18,323 bases of DNA from Pseudomonadota bacterium (lineage in GTDB: Bacteria; Pseudomonadota; Alphaproteobacteria; Caulobacterales; Caulobacteraceae): positions 1 through 18,323 of the forward strand of contig JAEYAO010000009.1 in NCBI GenBank assembly GCA_023456105.1. The letters are read 5' to 3'. The notes beneath the pieces are model-generated. The model worked only from the letters and a program-made list of their open reading frames with translations, did no database searches and was not told the DNA's origin. Below are positions 7,491 to 14,204 of this stretch, piece after piece. The position numbers were made by a program, and so were the translations under genes. Position 1 is the stretch's first letter. Every line of letters starts with the position of its first letter.

Positions 7491-8939
7491 TCAGCCCCGC
7501 AGCTTGCGCGTCAGGGCCTCGACGTCGCGCGCGATCTGGTCGTCGGAACCCAGCATCTCCTCGATCTTGCGTACGCCGTGCAGCACCGTGGTGTGGTCAC
7601 GCCCGCCGAAGCGCCGGCCGATGTCGGGATAGGATCGCGTAGTGTGCTGCTTGCACAGATACATGGCGATCTGGCGAGGCCGCGCGACCGAGCGGGTGCG
7701 GCGTTCGCTCAGCAGGTCCGCCTGCTTCAGCCCGAAATGGTCCGCCACCGTCTTCTGGATCTCGTCCACGGTGATGCGGCGCTCAGGCCCGCCGCGCAGC
7801 GCCGCGCCCAGAAAGCCTTGCGCCTCCTCGACCGTCAGCGACGAAAGCCGCGATCCGGCGGCGGCGGCGAGCGTGTTCACCGCGCCCTCCAGCTCGCGCA
7901 TCGAACCGGGGGTGCGCTCCACCAGCTGCTCCAGCACCTCGATGCGGGCCTCGCCCTGGACCACGCCCAGCGCCTCCAGAGCCTTGAGACGGTTGCGCGC
8001 CACCGCCACCTTCAGCTCGCGGTCGCCCGCCTCGACCGGGCAGGTCAGGCCGGCCGCGAGATGGCTGCGCAGGCGCGGCTCCACGTCCGTCAGCGCCATG
8101 GGCGCGCGGTCCGCCGACAGCACGATGCGCTTGCCGTCCTCGATCAGGGCGGTCAGCGTGGACAGCAGCTCTTCCTGGGTGCTCGCCTTGCCGCCTACGA
8201 ACTGTACGTCGTCCAGCAGCAGCATGTCGGCGGAGCGCAGGCTTTCCTTGAAGGCGGCGGTCTGGCGATCCTGCATCGCCTTGACAAAGGTCGACAGGAA
8301 CCGCTCGGCCGTCAGATAGACCACCTTGGCCTGGGGCCGCAGGCGTTGGGCCTCCCAGGCGATGGCGTTCAGCAGGTGCGTCTTGCCGTAGCCGTAGGGA
8401 CCGCAGAAGAACACCGGATTGAAATGCCCGTCGGCCCAGGTCGCCACCTGGCGCGCAATGGCCAGGGCGAAGGCGTTGCCCTGGCCTTCCACGAAGCTGT
8501 CGAAGGTCAGCCGGTCCTGCAGGCCCGCCGCCCGGACGGCGCGCGCCCCGTCGGCGACCGGCGCCACCGTCGGCTGCACCAGATGCGGTTGCGCCAACGC
8601 AGCGAGACGCCCGGTCACGTCCACCACATTGGCGCCGGAGGCTTGACCTAGAGCGGGCGCGGGCGACCCGACCTCGGCGCGGCAGCGCACGTCCAGCCGG
8701 CGATGTTGGCCGTCCAGGCCCAGCCACAGCTCGTTCATGCGGCGCAGCGCGTTCTTGCGCACCCAGTCGCGCGCATAGGCGGTGGGCGTCACCAGGATCA
8801 GCTGACCGGCGTCGTCGACGCGCACGGCCGAGGGCGCGATGTAGGAGCTGAACGGCCCGTCGCCGATCTCGGCGCGCAGGCGCAGCGACGCCTCGCTCCA
8901 GATCCGATCCACATCCGATCCGCCCGTCGTCCGGTCCAT
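7491..8939 (-). CDS. dnaA: Chromosomal replication initiator DnaA
   Basis: DnaA binds origin DnaA boxes and opens the duplex in its ATP form. In the 482-residue reading: domain I (about 10-88, IWSEASLRLRAEIGDGPFSSYI), a short linker rich in Ala/Pro/Val (90-140), an AAA+ domain with Walker A GPYGYGKTH (180-188), Walker B LLLDDVQ (240-246), sensor LSADRAP (274-280) and arginine-finger region EPRLRSHLAAGL (287-298), and domain IV with the DNA-binding signature GRDHTTVLHGVRKIE (446-460). The frame is open upstream to 9236, but that extension has no DnaA features. The ATG at 8937-8939 puts domain I in the normal place; the in-frame ATG at 8958-8960 (7 residues longer) is an equally plausible start. 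It heads the dnaA-dnaN-recF series. Confidence 0.97.
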   Translation of the reverse strand: MDRTTGGSDVDRIWSEASLRLRAEIGDGPFSSYIAPSAVRVDDAGQLILVTPTAYARDWVRKNALRRMNELWLGLDGQHRRLDVRCRAEVGSPAPALGQASGANVVDVTGRLAALAQPHLVQPTVAPVADGARAVRAAGLQDRLTFDSFVEGQGNAFALAIARQVATWADGHFNPVFFCGPYGYGKTHLLNAIAWEAQRLRPQAKVVYLTAERFLSTFVKAMQDRQTAAFKESLRSADMLLLDDVQFVGGKASTQEELLSTLTALIEDGKRIVLSADRAPMALTDVEPRLRSHLAAGLTCPVEAGDRELKVAVARNRLKALEALGVVQGEARIEVLEQLVERTPGSMRELEGAVNTLAAAAGSRLSSLTVEEAQGFLGAALRGGPERRITVDEIQKTVADHFGLKQADLLSERRTRSVARPRQIAMYLCKQHTTRSYPDIGRRFGGRDHTTVLHGVRKIEEMLGSDDQIARDVEALTRKLRG

Positions 8940-9356
8940 CGCCGCCCCGCCCCCGATCATTCCGTCCACCCGCCTTGCAAACCCAACCAAATCACCACCC
9001 TTTACGGGGATGCGCCGGAGACGAGGGCGCCTGCCCCGAAAAGCGATGCTTTCCGGCGGGGGGCCGAACTCCTGGACAGACATCTCCGCCGACGCGGGAC
9101 CGAGGCCTCGCGCCGTCTTCATCCGTGTCGGGATGGAAGTGCGATAGAGGCCAAAACTTACGCGGAGGCCGGGTCCGGTCAACGCAGATTCTCTGCGGGA
9201 TCGGCAGTTAAATTGTTTGACTCCGCTAACTCCCAATCCGGCTTGGAATTTTCGCGGGAAGGCCGCCCAAGAAGCTTGGCCGTGGGTCGAGCTTTCCGCC
9301 CGTCTCGCTTCTGCGCTTTCCCGCCGCCTTAGCAGAAGGCATTGAACCTGTTGGAC

Positions 9357-9389
9357 TTTTATAGCGCGTCAGCCGCTCGGCTGAGTCAG
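9357..9389 (-). promoter_or_regulatory. Candidate dnaA promoter with GANTC overlapping the -35
   Basis: On the minus strand CTGACT (9389-9384) is followed after 18 bp by GCTATAAAA (9365-9357), a close match to the Caulobacter -10 GCTANAWC. The -35 overlaps a GANTC methylation site (9383-9387). In Caulobacter the dnaA promoter is known to respond to CcrM methylation, so this arrangement is plausible. It implies a leader of roughly 400 nt. This is inference from motifs. Confidence 0.3.
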
Positions 9390-9480
9390 ATATGACCCTT
9401 ATCGTCAAGGGGGCGCGAAGGAATAACGTCGATCTCCAGACCGACCCTGCCGCCCCGTTTGGGCGCGTCGCGCTTTTGCA

Positions 9481-9507
9481 TTGAGCCGCTCGCCGCCATG
9501 CTGTAAG
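9481..9507 (+). promoter_or_regulatory. Candidate tRNA-Arg promoter
   Basis: TTGAGCC (9481-9487), a 12-bp spacer and GCTGTAAG (9500-9507) resemble the Caulobacter-type TTGACGS-N10-14-GCTANAWC promoter. It sits about 30 bp before the mature tRNA 5' end, as expected for a short tRNA leader. Confidence 0.4.
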
Positions 9508-9538
9508 CGGCGTTTCAGGATCGGCGCTCGCGCCCCAC

Positions 9539-9615
9539 GCACCCGTAGCTCAGCTGGATAGAGCGTTGCCCTCCGAAGGCAAAGGTCACACGTTCGAATC
9601 GTGTCGGGTGCGCCA
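9539..9615 (+). tRNA. tRNA-Arg (anticodon CCG)
   Basis: A complete 77-nt cloverleaf is readable. The acceptor stem is GCACCCG paired with CGGGTGC, the D stem is GCTC/GAGC and the anticodon stem is TTGCC/GGCAA. The anticodon loop is CTCCGAA, giving anticodon CCG. The T arm is ACACG-TTCGAAT-CGTGT, followed by discriminator G and an encoded CCA. It reads the CGG arginine codon. It is transcribed divergently from dnaA and has a T-rich tail (TTTTCCCC) immediately after the CCA. Confidence 0.97.
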
Positions 9616-9675
9616 TTTTCCCCTTCCGCAGCTCAAGATACTGCAACGCCGGTTGGCGAACAGCTTCGCCTCGTG

Positions 9676-9691
9676 TTAAGACAAGCTTCAC
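9676..9691 (+). promoter_or_regulatory. CtrA-box-like sequence
   Basis: TTAA (9676-9679), 7 nt, then TTCAC (9687-9691) matches the CtrA consensus TTAA-N7-TTAAC at eight of nine positions. It is 29 bp upstream of the ATG of the small membrane-protein gene at 9720. CtrA is the cell-cycle regulator of Caulobacterales; binding here is inference. Confidence 0.3.
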
Positions 9692-9719
9692 CTTTATGCG
9701 CTCCGGGGGGGGAATACGC

Positions 9720-9896
9720 ATGGTTGCATCGTCCATCGCGCAGGTCATGGGCTTGATCAGCATCGGCAGCGTCTGCCTGCTGGTGGCGGGAACGCCGATC
9801 TATATCGCCGCGGCTGAGCTTCGGGCGCGCAAGCCGAAGGCGAAGACGCCCCGCTCCGCGGTCGTCGAGTCTCAGACCGCAGCAAGCGTCGCCTGA
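9720..9896 (+). CDS. Small single-span membrane protein, paralogue of the gene at 11253
   Basis: It encodes 58 residues. A hydrophobic helix (about residues 9-32, VMGLISIGSVCLLVAGTPIY then IAAA) is followed by a basic stretch RARKPKAK and a polar tail, suggesting a cytoplasmic C terminus. A run of eight G residues plus A upstream serves as the ribosome site and decides for the ATG at 9720 over the in-frame ATG at 9696. It aligns without gaps to the 53-residue protein encoded at 11253-11414, with 18 identities in the first 40 residues. I recognise no named family. The two copies flank the TonB-like and pirin genes. Confidence 0.7.
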   Translation: MVASSIAQVMGLISIGSVCLLVAGTPIYIAAAELRARKPKAKTPRSAVVESQTAASVA

Positions 9897-9935
9897 ACAC
9901 GGGCTGGGACGCAGCGGCATACTTCACGCAAGGGT

Positions 9936-9960
9936 GGAACAGGTCTGAGGGTCAGGGGTT
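9936..9960 (+). promoter_or_regulatory. EcfG/SigT-like promoter candidate
   Basis: GGAAC (9936-9940) and GTT (9958-9960) are separated by 17 bp. This resembles the alphaproteobacterial general-stress sigma EcfG consensus GGAAC-N16-17-GTT, although the base before GTT is G, not C. If real, transcription would begin near 9967 and favour the ATG at 9991 as the start of the downstream gene. Confidence 0.3.
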
Positions 9961-9966
9961 GTAGCC

Positions 9967-10305
9967 TTGTCGTTTCAAGGCCGCCCCGCCATGCTCGTTT
10001 CCGCTCTCGTTCTGCTTCTGACCGCCTCCAACCCGGTTGCGGCGCAGCCCGCCAAGCCGTTGGTGAAGGCTGTTCAGACGGACGTGAAGGCGGCTCCCGA
10101 GGCCCCGTTGTCGAACGTCGCCGTGCGGCTAGGCTGCACGGCGTATCCGGACGGCCGCGTGGCGAATTGCGAGGTCCTGCACGAAACCCGCCCGGGCTTG
10201 GGCTTTGGCGAAGCGGCGCTGGCCCTGATGAACGGCGCGACGCTTGAGCCCGCCGGCGACAACCAGCCTCACCGTTTCGAGCGCACCATCCAGTTCACGC
10301 CCTGA
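9967..10305 (+). CDS. Small periplasmic TonB C-terminal-domain protein
   Basis: It encodes 112 residues from a TTG, or 104 from the ATG at 9991. A hydrophobic segment (LVSALVLLLTASNPVAAQ) looks like a cleavable signal peptide. The mature part VAVRLGCTAYPDGRVANCEVL then ETRPGLGFGEAAL follows the TonB C-terminal pattern (strand, Cys-DGRV-C, then GLGFGEAA helix). It lacks the long Pro-rich spacer and permanent anchor of a true energy-transducing TonB, so it is more likely a stand-alone periplasmic binding domain. TTG is chosen because AGGGG lies 8 nt upstream and it adds an Arg to the n-region; a stress-type promoter match argues for the ATG instead. A TonB-dependent receptor lies 1.1 kb away, but a partnership is only a guess. 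Confidence 0.75.
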   Translation: MSFQGRPAMLVSALVLLLTASNPVAAQPAKPLVKAVQTDVKAAPEAPLSNVAVRLGCTAYPDGRVANCEVLHETRPGLGFGEAALALMNGATLEPAGDNQPHRFERTIQFTP

Positions 10306-10427
10306 AGACGAGGCGGATACGCCTCACAGTGCATTGATATCGAGCGCTGTTGCGGATCGGTTCATCGCCCTTATCTTGGCTCTCGAAGCACGAGCTCGGC
10401 GGCTCGATGAAACGAGGGACAAACACG

Positions 10428-11126
10428 ATGATCGAACGCAGACCTTTTGAGCAGCTCGGCGGCGCCGATCACGGCTGGCTGAACGCCAAGCACCATTTCT
10501 CCTTCGCCAGCTATCATGACCCTTCTCGCATGAGCTGGGGCGCGCTGCGCGTCTGGAATGACGACGAGATCGCCCCCGGCACGGGCTTTCCGCCGCATCC
10601 GCATTCGGACATGGAGATCATCACCTACGTCCGGGACGGAGCCATCACCCATCAGGACAGCCTGGGCAACCAGGGCCGGACCGAAGCCGGCGACGTACAG
10701 GTTATGAGCGCGGGCACGGGCGTTCGCCACTCCGAATGGAACGCCGAGGATGTGACCACCCGCATCTTCCAGATCTGGATCGAGCCCACGCGGCGGGGCG
10801 AAAAGGCGAGTTGGGGCGCCAAGCCCTTTCCCCAGGGCGAGCGCGCAGGGCGGTTCGTGATCCTGGCGTCGGGCTTCGACGACGACGCCGACGCCCTGCC
10901 CATCCGCACGGACGCCCGTGTGGTCGGCGCGACGCTGAAGGCGGACGAGAGCGCGACCTATCCGCTGGGCGTGTCGCGGCGCGGCTATCTGGTGCCCGCC
11001 AGAGGCGAGGTGGAGGTCAACGGCGTGCGGCTGAACGCCCGCGACGGCGCCGCCATCGCGCAGGAAGGGGCCGTGACGGTCAAGGCCCTGTCCGACGCCG
11101 AGGTGGTGCTCGTCGACGCCGCCTGA
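10428..11126 (+). CDS. Pirin family bicupin (YhhW-type)
   Basis: The 232-residue protein closely resembles E. coli YhhW (231 residues), a pirin with quercetin 2,3-dioxygenase activity in vitro. The N-terminal cupin keeps all four metal ligands: His57 and His59 in PPHPHSDMEIITY, and His101 and Glu103 in SAGTGVRHSEWN. The FQIWIEP strand begins the second half, which is the degenerate cupin. The physiological substrate is uncertain; pirins act as dioxygenases or redox sensors in the cytoplasm. The ATG at 10428 is selected by GAGGG(A) 8 nt upstream and matches the family N terminus (MIERRPFEQLGGADHGWLNA); the open frame extends further 5' without family similarity. It stands alone, flanked by small genes on the same strand. 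Confidence 0.93.
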   Translation: MIERRPFEQLGGADHGWLNAKHHFSFASYHDPSRMSWGALRVWNDDEIAPGTGFPPHPHSDMEIITYVRDGAITHQDSLGNQGRTEAGDVQVMSAGTGVRHSEWNAEDVTTRIFQIWIEPTRRGEKASWGAKPFPQGERAGRFVILASGFDDDADALPIRTDARVVGATLKADESATYPLGVSRRGYLVPARGEVEVNGVRLNARDGAAIAQEGAVTVKALSDAEVVLVDAA

Positions 11127-11186
11127 ACCTGCGACGACGGACGCCCAGCACATACGGCGATTCCTTGCTGTATGTTAAAATTTCAC

Positions 11187-11206
11187 AGAACCAAAACCAC
11201 GGTTCT
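11187..11206. promoter_or_regulatory. Inverted repeat upstream of the second small membrane gene
   Basis: AGAACC (11187-11192) and GGTTCT (11201-11206) form a perfect 6-bp dyad with an 8-bp A/C-rich spacer. It sits about 50 bp upstream of the ATG at 11253, beside an AT-rich stretch (TGTTAAAATTTCAC). This is a plausible operator for a dimeric regulator. Confidence 0.35.
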
Positions 11207-11252
11207 CCATTAAGATGGCGATGCGCCGAACGGAGGCGTTTGGGAGTTCGAC

Positions 11253-11414
11253 ATGTCGGAGTCCGCTATCGAACACGTGCTGGGCTGGATCAGCATCGTC
11301 AGTGTCGGCCTGCTTTTCGGCGGCGTCGCCCTCTACGTCGCTGTTTCGGTGTTCCGTACCCGAGGAAAGAAGCCGAACGCCTCACAGCGAGCCCTTGGCA
11401 AGGGCGACGCCTGA
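11253..11414 (+). CDS. Small single-span membrane protein, paralogue of the gene at 9720
   Basis: This 53-residue gene is short enough to be missed by annotation cut-offs. It starts with an ATG preceded by GGGAG (6-nt spacing) and ends in TGA at 11412-11414. Residues 9-33 form one hydrophobic helix (VLGWISIVSVGLLFGGVALY then VAVSV), followed by FRTRGKK and a polar tail. It aligns residue for residue with the 58-residue protein at 9720: M1, S4, I6, V9, G11, ISI 13-15, SV 17-18, LL 20-21, G24, Y28, A30, R35, R37 and K40 are shared. The helix and basic stop-transfer signal are therefore under selection. No family name is recognised. Its 3' end is 28 bp from the convergent TonB-dependent receptor. 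Confidence 0.7.
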   Translation: MSESAIEHVLGWISIVSVGLLFGGVALYVAVSVFRTRGKKPNASQRALGKGDA

Positions 11415-11442
11415 GGTCCAGGGAAAGCCCGACCACGACTGA

Positions 11443-13719
11443 TCAGCCGCCCGACTGCGGCCCGGAGAAGTCGAACTGCTCGGGCTGGCGGCGCGGACCG
11501 GAGCCGAGGGTCCAGGTCAGGCCGACATAGAAGGCGCGTAGCCGGACATTCTGTTCGGACCGTTCGCGGAAAAGCGGCGTCTCGAACACCGTGGCGCTGT
11601 TGAAGCTGTTCAGGATGTCGCGCCCGGTGAACTGGAACGACAGGCTCTCGCTCAGCTTGCGGCGATATCCGAGGTTCAGCATGCCGCCAGCCTCGCGCGT
11701 ACCTTGCGCCAGCAGCTGCTCACCCTGCCAGAAGCCCGACAGCTGGACAAAGTCGTCGGGCGTAGGCTGCCAGTTCAGGCTGAGGCGACCCGCCGCGAAA
11801 GTCCCTTCGCGATCCTCCCCGCCAGGAATGCCGATGGCGTCGATCTCCTGCTGGAAAAGGTTGACGCTGGCGTTGTAGCGCAAGGTAGGATGCAGGCGGC
11901 CGTTGGCGGTCACCTCGATCCCCGTATCGCGGCGCGACCCCAGGTTCTCGGGCCGGGTCAGCAGCACGCCGCCGCCGATGTCGGTCGCCACCTCGGTGAA
12001 GGCGCCGTTCGTGTCGCGCAGATAGGCGGTCGCCTGGTAGAAGGTCTGGCCCCGCCGCAACTGCCACATCGCCTCGAAGGAATCGGTTTCCTGCGGCTCC
12101 AGATCGGGGTTGCCCGAGCGCCGGTTCAGCGGGTCCTGGTAGAAGACGAAGGGATTCAGCTGTTGCGGCTGCGGACGCTGGATCCGCCGCGAGTAGCTGG
12201 CGCGCAGCGTCTGGGCTTCCGACAGCTGGTATTGCAAGTGGGCGGTCGGATAGAGCCGCAGATAGTCCTGATCGGCCGAGACGCCGCTGGTCAGATCGTC
12301 GATCTCGATCTCGGCCTGCTCCAGCCGGAGGCCGCCCTGCGCTGACAGCTTGGAGGTCAGCGGCCGCTCCCAGGTCCCGTAAAGCGCATGAACCGTCTGA
12401 CGGGCTTCGAACCGGTTGCTGAGTTCCGGCACGATCCCCGCCGCGCCTTCCGACGCCCCGCGCCGGAACACGCTGTCCTGTTCGGGCTGCAGATCAGTCA
12501 GTTCATAGCCGGCGCGGACGCGCCCGCCATCCGCCGTGGGTCGAACATAGGCGCTGGTGAAGCCCCGGGTGGTCTGACGGCCCTCGATTGCATTGATCTC
12601 GTAGAGGTCGGCCGCCTCCGGAGTGATGGAGTCTGTCGCGCTCAGGGACGAGTTTTCATTGTCGTTTCGGTCGAACCTCAACTCGTTGGACCATTCGTGG
12701 CCCGCGTCGTCGAAGCGATGCACGATCCGCGCCGTGGCGCCGATGTTGGAGAAGTTGAAGCGGGTGTCGCCGCTGCGCTCATAGGCGGTCACCAGAGCGC
12801 CGCCGACGTCACGGGTTTCGAACAACCCGTCCACATAGCCGTCGCCGTCGATCCTGTTGCCGCGCACCTCGGCCGTCAGCTGCGTCTTTTCCGTCAACCG
12901 ATATTCCGCCGTCAGGCGACCGACGCCGCCGTTCTGATCCTGGTCGATCTGCTGGGCGACGTCGGTGCTGGTGATCAGCGCGCCCGTGGCGGGATCCAGC
13001 TGATCGCGCTGACGCAGAAACTCGATGCTGATCGGATCGACGCGGTAGCTGAGGTCGCCTGACAGGGTCAGCGGCCCATCCTGGCGCGATCCGCTGACGC
13101 CCACATTCCATCGACCGCCGTCGCCTATGTTGGCGCGTACCGAACCGGTGGAGGTCGATCCCGCCCTGGGCGCCGTCGGCTTGGTGATCAGGTTGATGAC
13201 GCCCCCCGAGCCTTCCGGGCTGTAGGCCGCCGATGGATTGGTCATCACCTCGATGCGGGCGTAGCGGTCGGCCGGCAGCTGCAGCAGGGCCTGTGCGCGG
13301 CCTTCGCCGGACAGCACACCCGAAGGTCGTCCGTCCACCAGGATGGTGACGTTAGAGTCGCCGCGCAGACTGACGGCGCCCTGCGGATCGACGTCCACCG
13401 AGGGCACGTTGCGCAGGGCGTCCGCCAGACTTCCGGTGGTGGCCTGCAGATCATTGGCCAGGCTGTAGCTGACCGAGTCGATTGAGGTGCGCACCTCGCT
13501 GGCCTGACCGACCACGACCACGTCTCCGACGGTCGCAGGCGCCTCGTCCTGTTGCGCGGCCGGAGTTGAAGGTTGCTGAGCCGGAGGTTGCTGCGGCGTG
13601 GGTTGGGGGGACTGCGGCGAAGCGGCCGGCGGAGGGGTCGGCTGCGACTGTGCATAGGCGGCGCCCGCCGGCAGGGTCAGGGCGACACCGATCAACGGAA
13701 TAAGCTTGATGTTCGACAT
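11443..13719 (-). CDS. TonB-dependent outer membrane receptor
   Basis: The 758-residue protein begins with a signal peptide (MSNIKLIPLIGVALTLPAGA, cut after AYA near residue 23). A Gln/Pro-rich linker (24-58) and a VGDVVVVGQ TonB-box-like segment (64-72) come next. The plug domain (about 80-180) contains ADALRNVPSVDVDPQGAVSL, RGDSNVTILVDGRPSG and EGSGGVINLITK. The remainder is a beta barrel of the OMP_b-brl_3 type, with its last strand FYVGLTWTLG before a short tail. It should import a bulky ligand across the outer membrane; the ligand cannot be told from sequence. The frame extends to a GTG at 13752, but the ATG at 13719 gives the clean signal peptide. The 5' region holds direct repeats that may be regulatory. 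Confidence 0.92.
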   Translation of the reverse strand: MSNIKLIPLIGVALTLPAGAAYAQSQPTPPPAASPQSPQPTPQQPPAQQPSTPAAQQDEAPATVGDVVVVGQASEVRTSIDSVSYSLANDLQATTGSLADALRNVPSVDVDPQGAVSLRGDSNVTILVDGRPSGVLSGEGRAQALLQLPADRYARIEVMTNPSAAYSPEGSGGVINLITKPTAPRAGSTSTGSVRANIGDGGRWNVGVSGSRQDGPLTLSGDLSYRVDPISIEFLRQRDQLDPATGALITSTDVAQQIDQDQNGGVGRLTAEYRLTEKTQLTAEVRGNRIDGDGYVDGLFETRDVGGALVTAYERSGDTRFNFSNIGATARIVHRFDDAGHEWSNELRFDRNDNENSSLSATDSITPEAADLYEINAIEGRQTTRGFTSAYVRPTADGGRVRAGYELTDLQPEQDSVFRRGASEGAAGIVPELSNRFEARQTVHALYGTWERPLTSKLSAQGGLRLEQAEIEIDDLTSGVSADQDYLRLYPTAHLQYQLSEAQTLRASYSRRIQRPQPQQLNPFVFYQDPLNRRSGNPDLEPQETDSFEAMWQLRRGQTFYQATAYLRDTNGAFTEVATDIGGGVLLTRPENLGSRRDTGIEVTANGRLHPTLRYNASVNLFQQEIDAIGIPGGEDREGTFAAGRLSLNWQPTPDDFVQLSGFWQGEQLLAQGTREAGGMLNLGYRRKLSESLSFQFTGRDILNSFNSATVFETPLFRERSEQNVRLRAFYVGLTWTLGSGPRRQPEQFDFSGPQSGG

Positions 13720-13800
13720 GGCCTTGGTCCTGAACGCGGGCGACGCCTCCACCCGAGAAGCTCAACCGTAACAGGCGCGCAGGTCGCGGTTCAGTTACAT

Positions 13801-13828
13801 CTTCTTCATTACATTAAGACTTCTTCAT
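13801..13828 (-). promoter_or_regulatory. Direct repeats in the TonB-receptor promoter region
   Basis: On the minus strand ATGAAGAAG occurs twice (13828-13820 and 13809-13801), 19 bp apart. ATGTAA is also repeated at 14-bp spacing in and just below this block. The block lies about 80 bp upstream of the receptor start in an AT-rich patch. Tandem repeats at this position suggest a response-regulator or activator site; the factor is unknown. A GC hairpin (TCGGCCG, 13840-13846, with CGGCCGA, 13852-13858) is just upstream. Confidence 0.35.
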
Positions 13829-13963
13829 CTTGCTCTTGATCGGCCGCCCCCCGGCCGAAGAACAACTTTCAAAAGCGACCCGCTTGCAAGAACTGCGTCA
13901 AGACGCGACGCAGACGCGCACAGCGTCGCGCATACCGACCAACATCAGACGCTGCAGGGGAAA

Positions 13964-14009
13964 TGGTGGATGCGACAGGGATTGAACCTGTGACCCCCTC
14001 GGTGTGAAC
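13964..14009 (-). other. 3' half of a tRNA-Val(CAC): probable att site remnant
   Basis: Read on the minus strand, the segment gives an anticodon loop TTCACAC (anticodon CAC), the 3' anticodon arm CGAGG, variable loop GGGTC, a perfect T arm ACAGG-TTCAATC-CCTGT, a 3' acceptor strand CGCATCC, discriminator A and CCA. The 5' half is absent: the bases before the loop (CTGCG) do not pair with CGAGG, and no GGATGCG acceptor strand lies within 150 bp. A break at the anticodon loop with an intact 3' end is the classic footprint of tyrosine-recombinase integration into a tRNA gene. The orientation puts the element on the right (above 14009) and old chromosome on the left. Confidence 0.8.
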
Positions 14010-14204
14010 GCAGCGCGCTTGTTGCCGGCAACCAGCAACTATGGCCCTCAAGCGCGGCCCTGCATGGCGATTTCTGCCGGTTGGTGCAGGCTCTTTTCAC
14101 CTGTTTCTGGCTAGTTTCTGGTCAGCGCACTGGTCGTGCCGCACCCCTCGCTGGGCGATGCATCTTGGAGGCTCAAGACTCGGGATCGGGTCGCGCCTAC
14201 ATCG

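Larger units (their letters stand above)
8940..9538. other. Long non-coding region between dnaA and tRNA-Arg
   Basis: About 600 bp with no convincing gene on either strand. It holds three GANTC sites (9187-9191, 9219-9223, 9383-9387), a TTAA-containing AT-rich patch near 9208-9218 and candidate promoters for both flanking genes. I found no cluster of DnaA boxes (best is TTATCGTCA near 9399, two mismatches), so I do not call an origin here. It likely contains a long 5' leader for dnaA. Confidence 0.6.

Noticed and set aside
8940..9236. 99-residue N-terminal extension of DnaA
   Set aside because: The open frame continues upstream, but the added residues are low quality and domain I already starts properly at 8939 or 8960.
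8940..9538. Replication origin next to dnaA
   Set aside because: No cluster of DnaA boxes or AT-rich unwinding element is visible. In Caulobacter relatives the origin lies near hemE, not beside dnaA.
13869..14051. 60-residue minus-strand open frame
   Set aside because: Its GVTGSIPVAST motif is the well-known spurious translation of a tRNA T arm; the segment is a tRNA fragment.
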